Shown: positions 8,924 through 17,687, counted from the stretch's first letter. The stretch is 51,946 nt of DNA from Bacteroidota bacterium (GCA_009908945.1 JAAAOI010000153.1:1-51946); one strand, 5' to 3'. The notes: a model not told the origin generated them from the letters alone. Made by a program: numbers and translations.

Positions 8924-9655
8924 ATGCCCTCCCCCTCTCGCTTGCCCTTCCCCCGCGCGGCGCTCGTCGTTGCAGCTGCGCTGCTCGTCTTCACGTCCTG
9001 CACGTTCCTGCGCAGCGGGCGCACCGACCGCGTGACGCCCTCCACGCTGGTCGCGCAGCCCATCCCCACCAGCCCGGTGTCGGTCCCCCATCCTGACTCC
9101 ATGCGTGCCGACCGCGGCTCGTACTTCCAGCAGCAGATGGACTGGTCGGCGGGCTACCGAACGCCCTTTGTTGCCCGCTCCTTTGCATCGGATGTACACA
9201 CCACGTTTGCTACCCTCTGGAGCCGGGAGCTGGTGGAGGCCGAGTTGATTCACGAGACCGGGATCACCGACCTGTCCGATGACCTTGCCGAGCGCTTGCG
9301 GACGCAAGAGGTGCTGGCGTACGAGCGGCTCGTGCGGATTCGCGTCCACATGTTTGTGAACCAACGCGCGCCAGAAGCTGCCTTTAGCACCGACCTGCGG
9401 CCGCCTCGGGTAAACATCCAGCTCCGGGCTGCCAACGGGGAACGATACCCGCCCATTCGGACCCGCTCAGGCGGTATCGAAACGTACCAGCAGACCTCCT
9501 CCAGCCCCGTCATGCTCTACCGCGTGAACGACCTCTACTTCGAGCGCATGGTCGACAATACCGACATCCTGGACACCGACGACCTGCAACTGCGTGTGCG
9601 GTACCCGGCCAACCCTCTGGAGGATCTGTATTTCGAATGGGAGTTTACGGAGTGA
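8924..9655 (+). CDS. Putative lipoprotein of unknown function
   Basis: A 243-residue protein that I do not recognise. From the ATG at 8924 it begins with a hydrophobic segment (about residues 8-22, FPRAALVVAAALLVFTS) followed by Cys, a probable lipoprotein signal with a non-ideal lipobox. The mature part has a mixed alpha/beta composition with several charged strands (about 125-240), including VRIRVHMFVNQRAP and a C-terminal LYFEWEFTE, which resembles a small beta-sandwich. There are no catalytic motifs. It stands alone on the plus strand, divergent from the SusC-type gene and convergent with the response regulator. The frame is open upstream to 8870, but the signal peptide fixes the likely start. 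Confidence 0.75.
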   Translation: MPSPSRLPFPRAALVVAAALLVFTSCTFLRSGRTDRVTPSTLVAQPIPTSPVSVPHPDSMRADRGSYFQQQMDWSAGYRTPFVARSFASDVHTTFATLWSRELVEAELIHETGITDLSDDLAERLRTQEVLAYERLVRIRVHMFVNQRAPEAAFSTDLRPPRVNIQLRAANGERYPPIRTRSGGIETYQQTSSSPVMLYRVNDLYFERMVDNTDILDTDDLQLRVRYPANPLEDLYFEWEFTE

Positions 9656-9719
9656 GCCGAGCGGCCAAACGCTTTTCACACGACTCATCTTCTGTGGACA
9701 AAGCCTCCCCTATCGACAA

Positions 9720-9746
9720 AGCCCCCCGGTGAGAACCGGGAGGGCT
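9720..9746. terminator. Possible hairpin terminator between convergent genes
   Basis: A GC-rich inverted repeat (9720-9730 with 9735-9746, one bulge) lies in the 232-nt gap between the plus-strand lipoprotein gene and the minus-strand response regulator gene. It lacks a T-tract on either side, so its terminator role is only suggested by its position. The rest of the gap holds small GC-rich hairpins and no gene. Confidence 0.35.
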
Positions 9747-9887
9747 CGATGGGCCGGCGACAGGGCCACCGGTAGACGCTCGACCGTGGTTCTGCCCGCC
9801 CGGTGAAATGGGCGCGTTCTCCGGCACACGGTGCCAGCCGTGACTGTGCGCGTGTCCGTGATGCCATTTCTGCCGTAGTGTGAGGCG

Positions 9888-10595
9888 TCACTTGGAGGCC
9901 ACTTCGCGCGATTCTACTCCTCCCCCCTGCCCATGCGTCCATTGGATGGCGTACTGTAGAAGTTCAGCTACCGTATCGAGGCCGAGCTTTTCTTTGGCGC
10001 GGCGCCGGTACGTCTCAATGGTCTTGCGGCTAAGGCTAAGGCGGTCAGTGATTTCTTCAATGCTGTAGCCCTGTCCCAGCATTTGGAAGACGGCCATCTC
10101 CCGGTCGGTCAGGTCATCGATGGCAAAGCCCGGGCTTGCGGCGCGCCCCGGCCGGGCGACCTTGCTCAGGATGCGGGAGGCCATGCGGCGGCTCAGGAAG
10201 ACTTCGCCGTCCATCACCCCGCGCACCGCGTCGATCACGCGCTGCGTGGGTTCGCTCTTCATGAGGTACCCGCTGGCACCGGCGCGAATGGCGCGTTCGG
10301 CATAGACGCTTTCGTCGTACATCGAGAACACAATCACGTTGACCTCGCTGTACTGCGCGCGGATATTCTGCACGAGGTCGAGCCCGTGCGCATCCTCAAG
10401 CGACACATCCACGATGGCCACGTCCGGTCGCTCGCGGTCAATCAGGCGGAAGCCCTCATCGGCCGAAGGTGCTTGCCCCACGAGGTCGAGGTCCATCTTA
10501 GAGTCGATGATATTGCTAAGGGCCTCGCGAATGGCGGGGTGGTCATCAATGATGACAACGCGGGTACGGTCAGACAAAGATTTCGAGTTCTTCAT
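9888..10595 (-). CDS. NarL/FixJ-type response regulator (copy 2)
   Basis: A 235-residue response regulator: an N-terminal receiver domain with VVIIDDHPAIREAL, phosphoacceptor Asp in VAIVDVSLEDAHG and Lys in GYLMKSE, then a LuxR-type helix-turn-helix (about residues 160-222) with LTDREMAVFQMLGQG, IEEITDRLSLS and KTIETYRRRAKEKL. It should bind DNA as a dimer after phosphorylation. The start at 10595 (MKNSKSLSD) matches the paralogue upstream at 11482; the frame runs on to 10706 without homology. It is a close paralogue of the neighbouring regulator and follows it by 167 nt, so it may have its own promoter. The likely partner kinase is encoded at 11.5-13.9 kb. Confidence 0.93.
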   Translation of the reverse strand: MKNSKSLSDRTRVVIIDDHPAIREALSNIIDSKMDLDLVGQAPSADEGFRLIDRERPDVAIVDVSLEDAHGLDLVQNIRAQYSEVNVIVFSMYDESVYAERAIRAGASGYLMKSEPTQRVIDAVRGVMDGEVFLSRRMASRILSKVARPGRAASPGFAIDDLTDREMAVFQMLGQGYSIEEITDRLSLSRKTIETYRRRAKEKLGLDTVAELLQYAIQWTHGQGGGVESREVASK

Positions 10596-10735
10596 GGGTC
10601 TGCCGAAGCATTGGGTGGAGAGGCGGTGAGGTGCACGTCTGGTGGCGATTACTGAAATCTTAACACTACAGTATACGTCATTGTGTGCACCAATTCCACC
10701 CCACATGGCGTAATTTCGCCATCCCGGAGGCCATC

Positions 10736-10774
10736 CTCAGTTGCCGCCCTCAGTTGCCGCCCTCAGTTGCCGTC
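10736..10774. repeat. Three tandem 13-bp repeats at a gene end
   Basis: The 13-bp unit ctcagttgccgcc occurs three times in a row (10736-10748, 10749-10761, 10762-10774; the last has one change). The rightmost copy holds the stop codon and last codons of response regulator copy 1. The unit length is not a multiple of three, so the extra copies lie outside the reading frame. This fits slippage duplication of the gene's 3' end. Confidence 0.85.
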
Positions 10775-11482
10775 CTGCGAGGCCGCTGCTTTCTCCTGGC
10801 CCGGTGCCGGCTGCGCGTGGGTCCATTGGATGGCGTATTGCAGCAGCTCGGCCACCGAGTCCAGCCCCAGCTTTTCCTTGGCCCGGCGCCGGTAGGTCTC
10901 CACGGTTTTCCGGTTGAGGGACAACCGCTCCGTGATTTCCTCGATGCTGTAGCCTTCGCCCAGCATCTGGAAGACGGTAATTTCGCGGTCGGTCAGGTCG
11001 TTAATGGGGAAGCCCGGGCCGCTGGCTTTGTCCTTCGTGCCGGTGCTGCCCATGATGATCTGGGAAACCATCTTGCGGCTCAAGAAGACTTCCCCGTTCA
11101 TGATGGCGCGGATGCCTTCCACCACCCGCTCCGGCGATTCCCCCTTCATGAGGTAGCCTTTCGCGCCGGCTTGCAGGGCCCGTTCAGCATACACGCTCTC
11201 GTTATACATGGAGAAGACGAGCACCTTTACGTCTTCGTAGAGGGCGGTGACGTTCTGGACGAGATCGAGTCCGTGGGCATCTTCCAGCGACACATCCACG
11301 ATGGCCACGTCCGGCTGCTCTTTTTCGATGAGCCGGAAGCCGGCATCCGCGGAACTGGCTTGTCCCACGAGATGCAGGTCCAGGGCGGCTTCGATGACGT
11401 TGGAGAGCGCAACCCGAATGGCGGGGTGGTCATCAATGATGACGACGCGCGTGCGACTGGAGGACTGCTTGGAGGTAGACAT
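10763..11482 (-). CDS. NarL/FixJ-type response regulator (copy 1)
   Basis: A 239-residue receiver plus LuxR-type helix-turn-helix regulator. Visible are the acidic pair in VVIIDDHPAIRVAL, the phosphoacceptor Asp in VAIVDVSLEDAHG, the Lys in GYLMKGE, and the HTH with LTDREITVFQMLGEG, IEEITERLSLN and KTVETYRRRAKEKL. It is nearly colinear with the regulator downstream, which points to tandem duplication. It starts 34 nt after the histidine kinase stop codon, so the kinase and this regulator very probably form a cotranscribed two-component pair. The start at 11482 (MSTSKQSSS) is placed just before the receiver domain. Confidence 0.94.
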   Translation of the reverse strand: MSTSKQSSSRTRVVIIDDHPAIRVALSNVIEAALDLHLVGQASSADAGFRLIEKEQPDVAIVDVSLEDAHGLDLVQNVTALYEDVKVLVFSMYNESVYAERALQAGAKGYLMKGESPERVVEGIRAIMNGEVFLSRKMVSQIIMGSTGTKDKASGPGFPINDLTDREITVFQMLGEGYSIEEITERLSLNRKTVETYRRRAKEKLGLDSVAELLQYAIQWTHAQPAPGQEKAAASQDGN

Positions 11483-11516
11483 GAGGCTTCTACAACAGAA
11501 ATGGGAAAAATAAGGC

Positions 11517-13901
11517 TCAGGACCGGGCAGAGGGTGCATCGGTAGGTGCAGCCGCCGCGAAGGGCACGCGGCACTGTACGGTAGTGCCTTCGCCTGGCGA
11601 CGAGTCGATCGTCAGGTCGGCCTGGACGGTATGGGCACGGTAGACCATGCTATCCAACCCGATGGACGAGCGGCTCCGTTTGGCATTCACATCAAATCCG
11701 GTGCCATTGTCTTGCACTTGCAGGAGGATGCGTTTGTCACGATGGGTGAAGGTGATGCGTATATGCGTAGCATCGGCATGTTTGAGTGCATTATTAGTCG
11801 CTTCCTGTGCAATACGATACAAATGCAACGTGGCATCGTGATCTGTGACGTCAATCCCGCCATCGTGGTCGAACGTGCAGGTCACCTCCGGGAGGCCATC
11901 GGTGGTGTGGGCCAGCTCGTCAAGCGCGGCCAGCAAGCCCTCCTGGTGCAGCTGCACGGGCGTCAGGCCACGGTAGATTTCGCTGACATGCTGCGATGCC
12001 TCTTCCGCAAACTCAGCGATGCGACGGGCCTGTTTCTTGCGCGGGTCGTCGGGCTCGAAGCCCGTGTCGGCCAGGTTCTGACTGAGCATGCGGACGCCCG
12101 TCATGAGCTGCCCCACACCGTCGTGCAGGTCGCGCCCGATGCGCTGCTGCTGCTCTTCCAGGGCCGAGAGCATGCGGCGCTCCAGCCGCACGCGTTCCGT
12201 CACATCCACGACGCTGCCCCAGATGCGGACGAGCACGCCCCGCTCGGTGGTGCCCACGGCATTCAGCACGAAGTACCGCTTGCCACCGCCAGGGAGCCGC
12301 ACCGCGTGCTCTCTGTTGCGGAGCCGGTAGCCATTCCCGACAAACTCCCGCAGGATACCGTCATCCGAAAGAAAGTCTTTCATGGGGCGCCCTTCAAGCT
12401 GCTCCAGGCCGGCCGCCTCAGCGAAGCCCACCATGACCTTGTTGCAGTCCACAAGCCGCGCGTGCTCGCGGATGTACGCCACCTGCAGCCCCGGCCGCGT
12501 AGCACTGGCAACCGGGCGGTCCAGGTCGGCATGCCAGATCCCCTCGGAAATGGTCTCGACGAACGTACGGTAGCGCTGCTCGGTTTTGACGCGCTCGGTG
12601 ATGTCGCGCAGCACGGTCTGCACCGCGGTCTGCCCCTTGTGCAGGATGGGCACTGCGTAGGATTCTACGATGCGCTCTTGCCCATCCAGCCGGATGAGCT
12701 CGTGCTGGAGTGGCGGCGGCGTCTCGCCCTCCATGACACGCGTGAGGCGCTCGGAAAGCTGCTCGTGCAGCTCGGCGGAGACGAAGTCCAGCAGCGAGCG
12801 CCCCTCCACCTTCCGATGCTCAGGCGCGCCCAGCACCTCCACGCCCGTTCGGTTGATGTACACAATCCGGTCCTGCTGCGTGATAACGATCGGATCCGGA
12901 TGGCTTTCTACAAGCCGGCGCCACCGCTCCTCGCTCTCGCGTAGCGCCTGCATGGCGTGGTTGCGCTCAAAGTAGGTCGCCAGCAGGTCGCCCAGCACCT
13001 GCAAGACCCGCACGTCCTCCTCCTGCCAGGCGGTGGGCAACAGCTCGGCGCCGGCGCCCGCCGTCTCGGCGGTTTGGGGGTGTTCAATCCCAAGATAACC
13101 ATACAGCAGGTCTTCCGACGAAAGCACCGGTACGGCAAACGCCGACGGCGAGGTGGGGCTGCCGGCCGCGGCAACGACATTGCTATCCAGCAACTCGTAA
13201 AGGTTTTGAGGTAGGGCCTCTTCTGGTCCGAGCTCCGTATCGCCGGCACCGCCTTCTGCCGACCAGATCGTCAGCCCCATGCCAACTTGCTGCGCCGTGG
13301 ACTCGCCCAGCTGCTCATCGCGAAAGGGCTGCTCTTCCGTAGGGATGGTGACAAGGTACACGCTGCGGGCCCCTACCGCGTCGCCGATGACGCCTAACAG
13401 CTTTTCGAAATCAACCTCCCGAGGCGCGACCAGCATCCGGGACACCTCCGTGAGGGCTTGTTCGACCCGCAGCCGATGCTTCATGCGGGCCTCATGCTGA
13501 GGCGGCTGGGTGCGGTCGTTGATGATCGCAAGCACGCCGGTAAGGCCTGTATCGTGCTGTATGGGCGAGACGATGATCGCTACGTCACGCGTTTGCCCAC
13601 TGGCAAGCCGCAGGCGCCCCTCACGCTGCCACTCCCCCTCCTCTTTGAGTGCCCGTGTAACGTGCATCAGGAGCCCGGGCGTGGCCTCTGGAAACGTCCC
13701 AAGTACGGACATGGAACGGCCGATGGCATCCTCTGATGACGTCTCGAAGAATGCCTCCGCTGCCGCATTAAGGTGCGCCAGTCGCCCTTTGCGGTCCACA
13801 ATCACCACTGGATCCTGAAGGTGCGCCAGCGCTGTGGGGGGCACCGTGCCCTGTGGCACCGACGTGCGTTCGGCCGCGGGTCCGTGCGAGGAGGAAGCCA
13901 T
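11517..13901 (-). CDS. Soluble multi-PAS sensor histidine kinase (NarX/DegS type)
   Basis: A 794-residue kinase without a membrane segment or signal peptide, so probably a cytoplasmic sensor. Domain order: an N-terminal PAS (about 25-130), a GAF-like segment (about 145-320), two further PAS domains (about 325-445 and 450-575), then the HisKA_3 dimerisation helix with phosphoacceptor His593 in GRDLHDGVGQLM, and a HATPase_c domain (about 690-785) with EATNNALKHA, DNGTGFD and SSIGLDSM. The HisKA_3 class normally phosphorylates NarL/FixJ regulators, which are exactly what follows. I chose the ATG at 13901 (MASSSHGP); the frame extends to 13973. The signal is unknown; PAS/GAF domains commonly bind small ligands or redox cofactors. 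Confidence 0.93.
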   Translation of the reverse strand: MASSSHGPAAERTSVPQGTVPPTALAHLQDPVVIVDRKGRLAHLNAAAEAFFETSSEDAIGRSMSVLGTFPEATPGLLMHVTRALKEEGEWQREGRLRLASGQTRDVAIIVSPIQHDTGLTGVLAIINDRTQPPQHEARMKHRLRVEQALTEVSRMLVAPREVDFEKLLGVIGDAVGARSVYLVTIPTEEQPFRDEQLGESTAQQVGMGLTIWSAEGGAGDTELGPEEALPQNLYELLDSNVVAAAGSPTSPSAFAVPVLSSEDLLYGYLGIEHPQTAETAGAGAELLPTAWQEEDVRVLQVLGDLLATYFERNHAMQALRESEERWRRLVESHPDPIVITQQDRIVYINRTGVEVLGAPEHRKVEGRSLLDFVSAELHEQLSERLTRVMEGETPPPLQHELIRLDGQERIVESYAVPILHKGQTAVQTVLRDITERVKTEQRYRTFVETISEGIWHADLDRPVASATRPGLQVAYIREHARLVDCNKVMVGFAEAAGLEQLEGRPMKDFLSDDGILREFVGNGYRLRNREHAVRLPGGGKRYFVLNAVGTTERGVLVRIWGSVVDVTERVRLERRMLSALEEQQQRIGRDLHDGVGQLMTGVRMLSQNLADTGFEPDDPRKKQARRIAEFAEEASQHVSEIYRGLTPVQLHQEGLLAALDELAHTTDGLPEVTCTFDHDGGIDVTDHDATLHLYRIAQEATNNALKHADATHIRITFTHRDKRILLQVQDNGTGFDVNAKRSRSSIGLDSMVYRAHTVQADLTIDSSPGEGTTVQCRVPFAAAAPTDAPSARS

Positions 13902-14237
13902 AGCGGCGTTCAAGACGCGTTTGAAAGATAGCGGAGAAGCGCCACCCGCCGGTGACAGAGCGAATGGTGCCAAGCCAACACGTAGAGCGCACCGGGTTCA
14001 CGTACACCCGGCGCAGACGCCCAAAACGAACGTCTTTCCTGCTCAGCCTGGTAATGTAGCATACGCAATGTCACGCGAGTATCCAAAAGATGAGGTGGAA
14101 TTAATTCATTTCTCCTCATCCTCCCGACGTTGCCTGCCACTCCCGTGCGGATGCGCGGGGTAGCAGTGGGCGCACAAGCAGATACGCTGCCGACGCGGCC
14201 CTCCGCAATATCGCGCGCCGTATCTGCCGTAGCGTGC
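13902..14237. other. Intergenic region upstream of the histidine kinase
   Basis: A 336-nt gap between the kinase start and the small gene at 14238. The middle (about 14040-14125) is clearly more AT-rich than its surroundings and probably holds the kinase promoter. An open frame at 13910-14131 on the minus strand has the wrong codon bias and is not called as a gene. A 9-bp inverted repeat with a 32-nt loop (14178-14186 with 14219-14227) lies near the 3' end of the small gene; it is a weak terminator candidate. Confidence 0.5.
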
Positions 14238-14426
14238 TTAATTTAATGTGGTGCGCTGTCCAAATTCAAACCACATCAGCATGCCGATGTCATGCTTCCC
14301 AAACGGGCAACGCGCATCGATGTACGCTTCCCACCCCTCCAGATAAAGCTTCTCAACGTACTTGCGCAGTTCGGGGGGCAGGTCCTCGTCGAGGCCCAGT
14401 TGGCGGTGGTAATGAAGTAAGTCCAT
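14238..14426 (-). CDS. Small protein of unknown function
   Basis: A 62-residue acidic protein that I do not recognise. It starts MDLLHYHRQLGL, has a central amphipathic stretch (ELRKYVEKLYLEGWEAYIDA) and ends with an aromatic-rich segment containing one Cys (CPFGKHDIG and MLMWFEFG). Codon use shows the strong third-position GC bias of neighbouring genes, which supports real coding. There is no signal peptide or membrane helix. It lies alone on the minus strand, upstream of the kinase gene but 336 nt away from it. A conserved lineage-specific protein is the best guess; no function is proposed. Confidence 0.6.
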   Translation of the reverse strand: MDLLHYHRQLGLDEDLPPELRKYVEKLYLEGWEAYIDARCPFGKHDIGMLMWFEFGQRTTLN

Positions 14427-14669
14427 AGGTCGGCAAGTCGGGTGACAGGATGCAGCAGACGGTAAAGCCCTTATCGGCGCACGTGGAGATCCCTTAACAA
14501 TGGCGTCTGGTCGCTATAGGAGGCCGTTTGTGGCTCCGCCGCACCGCGCCCTTCTGTGCAAAGCGCCTTGCGCGGAAGATGGGGCTGCGGCTGCGCCAGA
14601 AACTAATGCCTCCGGGTCCAGGCCATGGTTATGTTTTGATTACCATTACCCCATGCTCCTCTCGCTATC

Positions 14670-15005
14670 GTGCCTGTGCCCGAATCGTTTGTGACCATCA
14701 CGGCGGCCCCTACGGACGCTCCCTCACCTGCTCCCGCACGCGGCAGCTACACCACACGCCGGGGACGCCAGGCTTATGCGGCCGCCGTATCGGTCCCGGC
14801 GTCGCTCTGGCACGTGCTGGCCCGCCTGCCGCCGGCTTTTTCGGTAGATGACCTTGTGGACCTCTCCGAGCAGCTGCAGCTGGAGGTCTTCGTCGTGTTT
14901 GACGACCTGCGCACGCTGATTCATGCCGGCCTCATCCAGTGCAGCCCCAGCGGCTTCGAGCAAACCCCCACCTGCCGGTACCTGACCGAGCGGTTTACGT
15001 CATAA
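14670..15005 (+). CDS. Small protein of unknown function, possible winged-helix fold
   Basis: A 111-residue protein starting at GTG 14670. An N-terminal Ala/Pro/Thr-rich stretch (about 1-35) is followed by a compact region (about 40-111) with WHVLARLPPAFSVDDLVDLS and FDDLRTLIHAGLIQC. That helical pattern, ending in a short hairpin (EQTPTCRYLTERF), is reminiscent of winged-helix domains, but no family was recognised. It is convergent with rplI. There is no signal peptide. A purely structural reading is tentative, and a DNA-binding role is only an inference. Confidence 0.55.
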   Translation: MPVPESFVTITAAPTDAPSPAPARGSYTTRRGRQAYAAAVSVPASLWHVLARLPPAFSVDDLVDLSEQLQLEVFVVFDDLRTLIHAGLIQCSPSGFEQTPTCRYLTERFTS

Positions 15006-15110
15006 CGCCGCCTGATCTTCATTCTGGTCGCCCGGTTGCCGCTCGTGTCTTTCCTGGTACCGCGCTGCATTTCACCGAGGGCCCCGACACGCGGCCCCGC
15101 CCCGCACCAA

Positions 15111-15145
15111 TAAAAAACGGACATCACCAGTAGGTAATGTCCGTT
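15111..15145 (-). terminator. Intrinsic terminator of the rpsF-rpsR-rplI unit
   Basis: A 9-bp perfect inverted repeat (15116-15124 with 15137-15145) is preceded on the plus strand by six A residues (15112-15117), which give a U-tract in minus-strand RNA. It lies about 70 nt after the rplI stop codon. Confidence 0.8.
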
Positions 15146-15213
15146 GCCATGCTGTCTGGCAGCTGTTGACCTGGTCAGGCACCCACATCCTGTTGTGAGG
15201 CAGGCCCAGGCGC

Positions 15214-15663
15214 TTAGTCTTCGAGCGGCTCCACGCGCACGGTGATGGTGGCGTCCACATCGGAGTGTACGGTAACGGAAGCTCTGTAAACACCCAGCAG
15301 CCGGATGTCCTCCAGCAACTCGATGTTCTTCCGGTCGATGTCAAAGCCTTCCTTGCGAAGCTGGTCGGCCACCTGCTGTGTGGTAATCGTACCAAAGATG
15401 CGCTGGTCTTCGCCCACTTTGGCCCGCACCACCACCTCGGTGTCTTCGAGTTCGCGGCGGACGTTCTGTGCCTCGTCGCGCTTGTGTGCCCGCTTGCGCG
15501 CCTGTTGGCGGAGCGTCTCTTCACGCTCGCGGATGGCGCCTTGCGTGGCCAGGCTGGCAAGCCCTTGGGGGATGAGATAGTTGCGGCCGTAGCCGTTCTT
15601 TACCTCCACGATCTCCCCTTCCTCCCCAAGGTGATCGACGTGTTGCTTGAGAATAACTTTCAT
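15214..15663 (-). CDS. rplI: 50S ribosomal protein L9
   Basis: A 149-residue ribosomal protein. The N-terminal domain carries the L9 signature (MKVILKQHVDHLGEEGEIVEV then NGYGRNYLIPQGLA), followed by the long central helix (about 45-75) and the C-terminal RNA-binding domain. L9 binds domain V of 23S rRNA near the L1 stalk. It is the last gene of the rpsF-rpsR-rplI order, 68 nt after rpsR, and is followed by a terminator. No ssb gene is present in this cluster, unlike in many Firmicutes. Confidence 0.97.
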   Translation of the reverse strand: MKVILKQHVDHLGEEGEIVEVKNGYGRNYLIPQGLASLATQGAIREREETLRQQARKRAHKRDEAQNVRRELEDTEVVVRAKVGEDQRIFGTITTQQVADQLRKEGFDIDRKNIELLEDIRLLGVYRASVTVHSDVDATITVRVEPLED

Positions 15664-15731
15664 AACGTTTGGTCGTCAGCGGTGCGGCGCAGCGGCCGGC
15701 ACCCGATGAAACAAAAAGCGAGCGGTGCGGC

Positions 15732-15926
15732 CTACCGCATGGCATCGTCCACGAAGGGCAGCAGCGCCAGATGGCGTGCCCGCTTCACGGCGCGGGTAAT
15801 CTGCCGTTGCATCTTGGCAGACACGCCCGTCACCCGGCGGGGCAACAGCTTGCCCTGCTCGTTGACGAACCGCTGGAGGAATTCGGTGTCCTTGTAATCG
15901 ACGTATTCTCGGTCGTTCGTAGCCAT
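15732..15926 (-). CDS. rpsR: 30S ribosomal protein S18
   Basis: A 64-residue protein with the S18 core: [24 protein letters not shown], then [28 protein letters not shown]18 pairs with S6 on the platform of the small subunit. It is slightly short at the N terminus compared with typical S18 (about 75 residues), within normal variation. It lies 52 nt downstream of rpsF and upstream of rplI. Confidence 0.96.
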   Translation of the reverse strand: MATNDREYVDYKDTEFLQRFVNEQGKLLPRRVTGVSAKMQRQITRAVKRARHLALLPFVDDAMR

Positions 15927-15978
15927 AATAGTGTACTGGTAGAAATTAAATCAACACGGGAAAGGGCGACGGCAGGGG

Positions 15979-16410
15979 CTACGCGTCGTCCTCAGAATCG
16001 TCCTCGTCGGCCTCCATTTCCGCTTCGCGGGCCGCCTGCTCCTTGGCCGCCTCGGCCTGAGCGCGAGCGTACGCTTTGCGGTCTTCGTGGCGCTGCCGCT
16101 CCATCACGGGCGTCACGCGGAGCGTCAGGTAGCGGAGGATGTCATCATCGATTTGGAGCGCGCGCTCAAGGCGCTGCACGGTCTCCTCTTCGCCTTCGAA
16201 GTAGAGGTTGACGTAGTGTCCGTTGCGACGCTTTTTGATGGCGTAAGCGAGGCGTTGGGAGCCCCACTCATCCACTTCCACCACTTCACCGCCGTGCTCT
16301 TGGATCACGTTGTTGACCCGGCGGACGGCATCCTGAATCTGCTTTTCGTTCAGGACCGTGTTGATGATGTACGTCAGTTCGTACGTGTATGTCGTGTGCT
16401 GTTCAGCCAT
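15979..16410 (-). CDS. rpsF: 30S ribosomal protein S6
   Basis: A 143-residue S6 protein. The ferredoxin-like core (about 7-105) shows YELTYIINTVL, EWGSQRLAYAIKKRRNGHYV and LERALQIDDDILRYLTLRV. A C-terminal extension (about 110-143) is strongly charged and ends in an acidic run (EADEDDSEDDA), as in many S6 proteins that can be modified or are acidic in salt-adapted organisms. S6 binds S18 and the central domain of 16S rRNA. It is the first gene of the ribosomal unit, 188 nt after prfA, so it probably has its own promoter. Confidence 0.96.
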   Translation of the reverse strand: MAEQHTTYTYELTYIINTVLNEKQIQDAVRRVNNVIQEHGGEVVEVDEWGSQRLAYAIKKRRNGHYVNLYFEGEEETVQRLERALQIDDDILRYLTLRVTPVMERQRHEDRKAYARAQAEAAKEQAAREAEMEADEDDSEDDA

Positions 16411-16598
16411 GGGATACCCTATGGAATGACGGTTGCGTGAAGCACCAAGTCATGCCCTACCGACAGGCGGTGGAGCAGGGAGTGCGAGCAGAATGGCACG
16501 GTTGTCCGGTACTGGGGATCCACGGGCGGCATGAAATATCTATGAGCCGAACACGCAGGAGGGCAGCGAGCAGCCGCCCCATGGGCGGTCCGCCCCGG

Positions 16599-17687
16599 CT
16601 ACGCTTCGGTCTCCAGATGCGCCAGCCGCTCGGCCGTTTCGGCCATGCGCAGCGCCTGGATAATCGGCTCCAGGTGGCCGTCCATGACATCGCTTAGCGG
16701 GTAGTTCTTGTCATCGCCCTCCAAGCGGTGGTCCGTCACGCGGTCCTGTGGGTAGTTGTAGGTGCGGATCTTTGCAGAGCGATCCCCCGAGCCGATGGCG
16801 GAGCGCCGCACGGCGTCACGCTCAGCCCGGCGCGCTTCCAGCGCCTGCTCATAGAGCCGCGACCGGAGCACCCGCATGGCCTTGTCCTTGTTTTTGTGCT
16901 GGCTCTTTTCGTCCTGGCAGGAGACCACCAGCCCGGTGGGGATGTGTGTGATGCGCACGGCTGAGTCGGTGGTGTTCACGCTCTGGCCGCCCGGGCCACT
17001 GGAGCGGTACACGTCGATTTTGAGCTCGTGCTGCTTGATGTCTACGTCCACCTCTTCGGCCTCGGGCAGCACCGCTACCGACGCCGCGGAGGTGTGGATG
17101 CGGCCGCTGGACTCCGTCTCCGGCACGCGCTGCACCCGGTGGACGCCGCTTTCGTACTTGAGCGTCCCGAACACAGCCCGGCCTTGCACGCTGAGCACGA
17201 TTTCTTTGAAGCCTCCTTGTGAGCCTTCCGAGAGATCCATCAGCTCTATCGTCCATCCCTTTTTCTCGGCATACCGATGGTAGAGCCGGTAGAGGTCGCC
17301 CGCAAACAGCGCGGCCTCATCACCGCCGGTGCCGGCGCGGATCTCCATGATCGCATCGTTGGCGTCCTCCTCGTCCTTGGGCACCAACGCCATGCGGAGC
17401 TCGCGCTCCAGGGCGGGAAGCCGCTGCTGCACGTCTTCCAGTTCGTCCTTTGCCATGGCCACAAAGTCCGGCTCCTCTTCTTCCGCGATGAGCTCCTGCA
17501 GTTCCTCCCGCTCATGAAGCGCCGCTTCGTACGCGTCGATCAGCTCCACCACCTCTGCGAGCTCGGCGCGCTCAGGCCCCAGCTCGGCCATCTGCTGGGG
17601 ATCCGTGGCCACCTCCGGGCGCGACATCAGGTCGGTGACCTCCTGAAACCGGCGTTTGATTTCTTGAAGGGCGTCGAGGTTGAGCAT
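16599..17687 (-). CDS. prfA: Peptide chain release factor 1
   Basis: A 362-residue class I release factor that recognises UAA and UAG. The peptidyl-tRNA hydrolysis motif GGQ is in [19 protein letters not shown] (about residue 232), with the Gln that PrmC methylates. The codon-recognition tripeptide region reads [11 protein letters not shown] (PET, of the RF1 PxT class), which separates it from RF2. RF2 is often frameshift-controlled; this gene has one continuous frame. The start [14 protein letters not shown] fits the family. prmC, often adjacent elsewhere, is not here. Confidence 0.97.
   Translation of the reverse strand: MLNLDALQEIKRRFQEVTDLMSRPEVATDPQQMAELGPERAELAEVVELIDAYEAALHEREELQELIAEEEEPDFVAMAKDELEDVQQRLPALERELRMALVPKDEEDANDAIMEIRAGTGGDEAALFAGDLYRLYHRYAEKKGWTIELMDLSEGSQGGFKEIVLSVQGRAVFGTLKYESGVHRVQRVPETESSGRIHTSAASVAVLPEAEEVDVDIKQHELKIDVYRSSGPGGQSVNTTDSAVRITHIPTGLVVSCQDEKSQHKNKDKAMRVLRSRLYEQALEARRAERDAVRRSAIGSGDRSAKIRTYNYPQDRVTDHRLEGDDKNYPLSDVMDGHLEPIIQALRMAETAERLAHLETEA

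Noticed and set aside
13910-14140. 76-residue minus-strand frame just upstream of the kinase
   Set aside because: Its third codon positions are AT-rich, unlike real genes here, and it has no domain; it more likely overlies the promoter region.
16573-16590. GC-rich hairpin after prfA as a terminator
   Set aside because: A short stem of seven base pairs exists, but there is no U-tract and such hairpins are common in GC-rich DNA.
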